Assembly (NCBI GenBank): GCA_026713405.1
Contig: JAPOON010000227.1
Location: 1 to 5,873, forward strand
DNA length: 5,873 bases
Source of the DNA: Gammaproteobacteria bacterium
Lineage (GTDB): Bacteria > Pseudomonadota > Gammaproteobacteria > Pseudomonadales > Azotimanducaceae_A
Direction of reading: 5' to 3'
The position numbers and the translations under genes were made by a program. The notes beneath the pieces are model-generated. The model was not told the origin of the DNA, did no database searches, and saw nothing but the letters and a program-made list of their open reading frames with translations. Below are positions 5,336-5,873 of the stretch, piece by piece (position 1 is the first letter of the stretch; each line of letters opens with the position of its first letter).

Positions 5336-5873
5336 ATGGATCCGAATGAGATTCTCGCGCTCTGCATGTTCCTGAGCTTCATCGGCCTGGTGTTCACCGG
5401 CTTTCCGGTGGCCTGGATCCTGGGCGGCCTGTCCATCCTTTTCACCGCGCTGGCCATCGTGCTGCACGTCGACTTCAACGTCCCCTTCTCCATCGACTGG
5501 AACTACACCTCGCTGGTGGTCGACCGCTCCTGGAACGTCATGGAGAACTGGGTGATGGTGGCGCTGCCCATGTTCATCTTCATGGGCCTGATGCTCGACC
5601 GTTCCGGCATCGCCAGGGAACTCATGGTCAGCTTCTCGCGGCTGTTCGGCGGCATTCGCGGCGGGCTCGCCGTGACCGTCACGCTTATCGGCGTGCTGCT
5701 CGCCGCCACCACCGGCATCATCGGCGCGTCCGTGGTGCTGCTGGCGCTGCTCGGGCTGCCCGTCATGCTGAACCAGGGCTACGACAAGTCCCTGGCCTCG
5801 GGCACCGTGTGCGCGGTCGGCACGCTCGGCATTCTCATCCCACCCAGCATCATGCTGGTACTCATGGCCGACC
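5336..5873 (+). CDS. dctM: TRAP transporter large permease subunit (DctM family), N-terminal part (runs off right edge)
   Basis: This is the large membrane subunit that forms the ion-coupled transport path. The frame is open from ATG 5336 to the window end, 179 full codons plus one base, and family members usually exceed 420 residues. The first two hydrophobic segments fall at about 6-21 and 24-45. A polar insert follows (46-70, with DWNYTSLVVDRSWNVMENW), which marks the larger COG4664-type DctM proteins. Then come VALPMFIFMGLMLDRSGIA (75-93), a long hydrophobic stretch with LLAATTGIIGAS (121-132), and the DctM motif GTLGILIPPSIMLVLMAD (162-179). GGAG (5327-5330) precedes the ATG by 5 nt. The gap to dctQ is 35 nt, without an overlap but clearly the same operon. 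I see no terminator in the gap. Confidence 0.94.
   Translation, partial: MDPNEILALCMFLSFIGLVFTGFPVAWILGGLSILFTALAIVLHVDFNVPFSIDWNYTSLVVDRSWNVMENWVMVALPMFIFMGLMLDRSGIARELMVSFSRLFGGIRGGLAVTVTLIGVLLAATTGIIGASVVLLALLGLPVMLNQGYDKSLASGTVCAVGTLGILIPPSIMLVLMAD

Overview
The window is GC-rich (well over 60% by eye) and tightly packed. It looks like a proteobacterial chromosome. The nicotinamide nucleotide transhydrogenase is split into three subunits (PntAA, PntAB, PntB), and the TRAP transporter has separate P, Q and M genes. Both arrangements are common in Alpha- and Gammaproteobacteria, and I cannot place the organism more precisely from this sequence alone. I see no RNA gene, insertion sequence, CRISPR array or phage gene.

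Layout, left to right. On the minus strand, positions 1-2080 hold a transhydrogenase operon transcribed pntAA > pntAB > pntB. The genes are joined by an 11-nt gap and a 4-nt GTGA overlap, and pntB runs off the left edge. Upstream of it, after 155 nt that include a leader hairpin, lies a PfkB-family kinase on the same strand, best called 2-keto-3-deoxygluconate (KDG) kinase. A 324-nt intergenic region then separates kdgK from a divergent plus-strand operon, dctP-dctQ-dctM. This encodes a TRAP-type secondary transporter of the large-permease class known from mannitol/chloroaromatic and 2-oxo acid systems. dctM runs off the right edge and is complete to codon 179.

How the genes may work together (inference). 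The TRAP system would use an ion gradient to import an organic acid. Its divergent pairing with KDG kinase points to a uronate or 2-keto-3-deoxy sugar acid, phosphorylated to KDPG and then split by an aldolase that is not in this window. The transhydrogenase uses the proton gradient to make NADPH from NADH. It may be only a neighbour, since it has its own leader and a possible promoter.

No clearly new system is visible. The points most worth checking are: a combination of channel residues in the transhydrogenase (Ser40 in PntAB with Asn91 in PntB) that seems to lack either of the protonatable histidines I know for this channel; a possible 23-codon leader ORF ending in an ATGA overlap with dctP; and the shared kdgK/dctP control region with a -10-like CATAAT on each strand.
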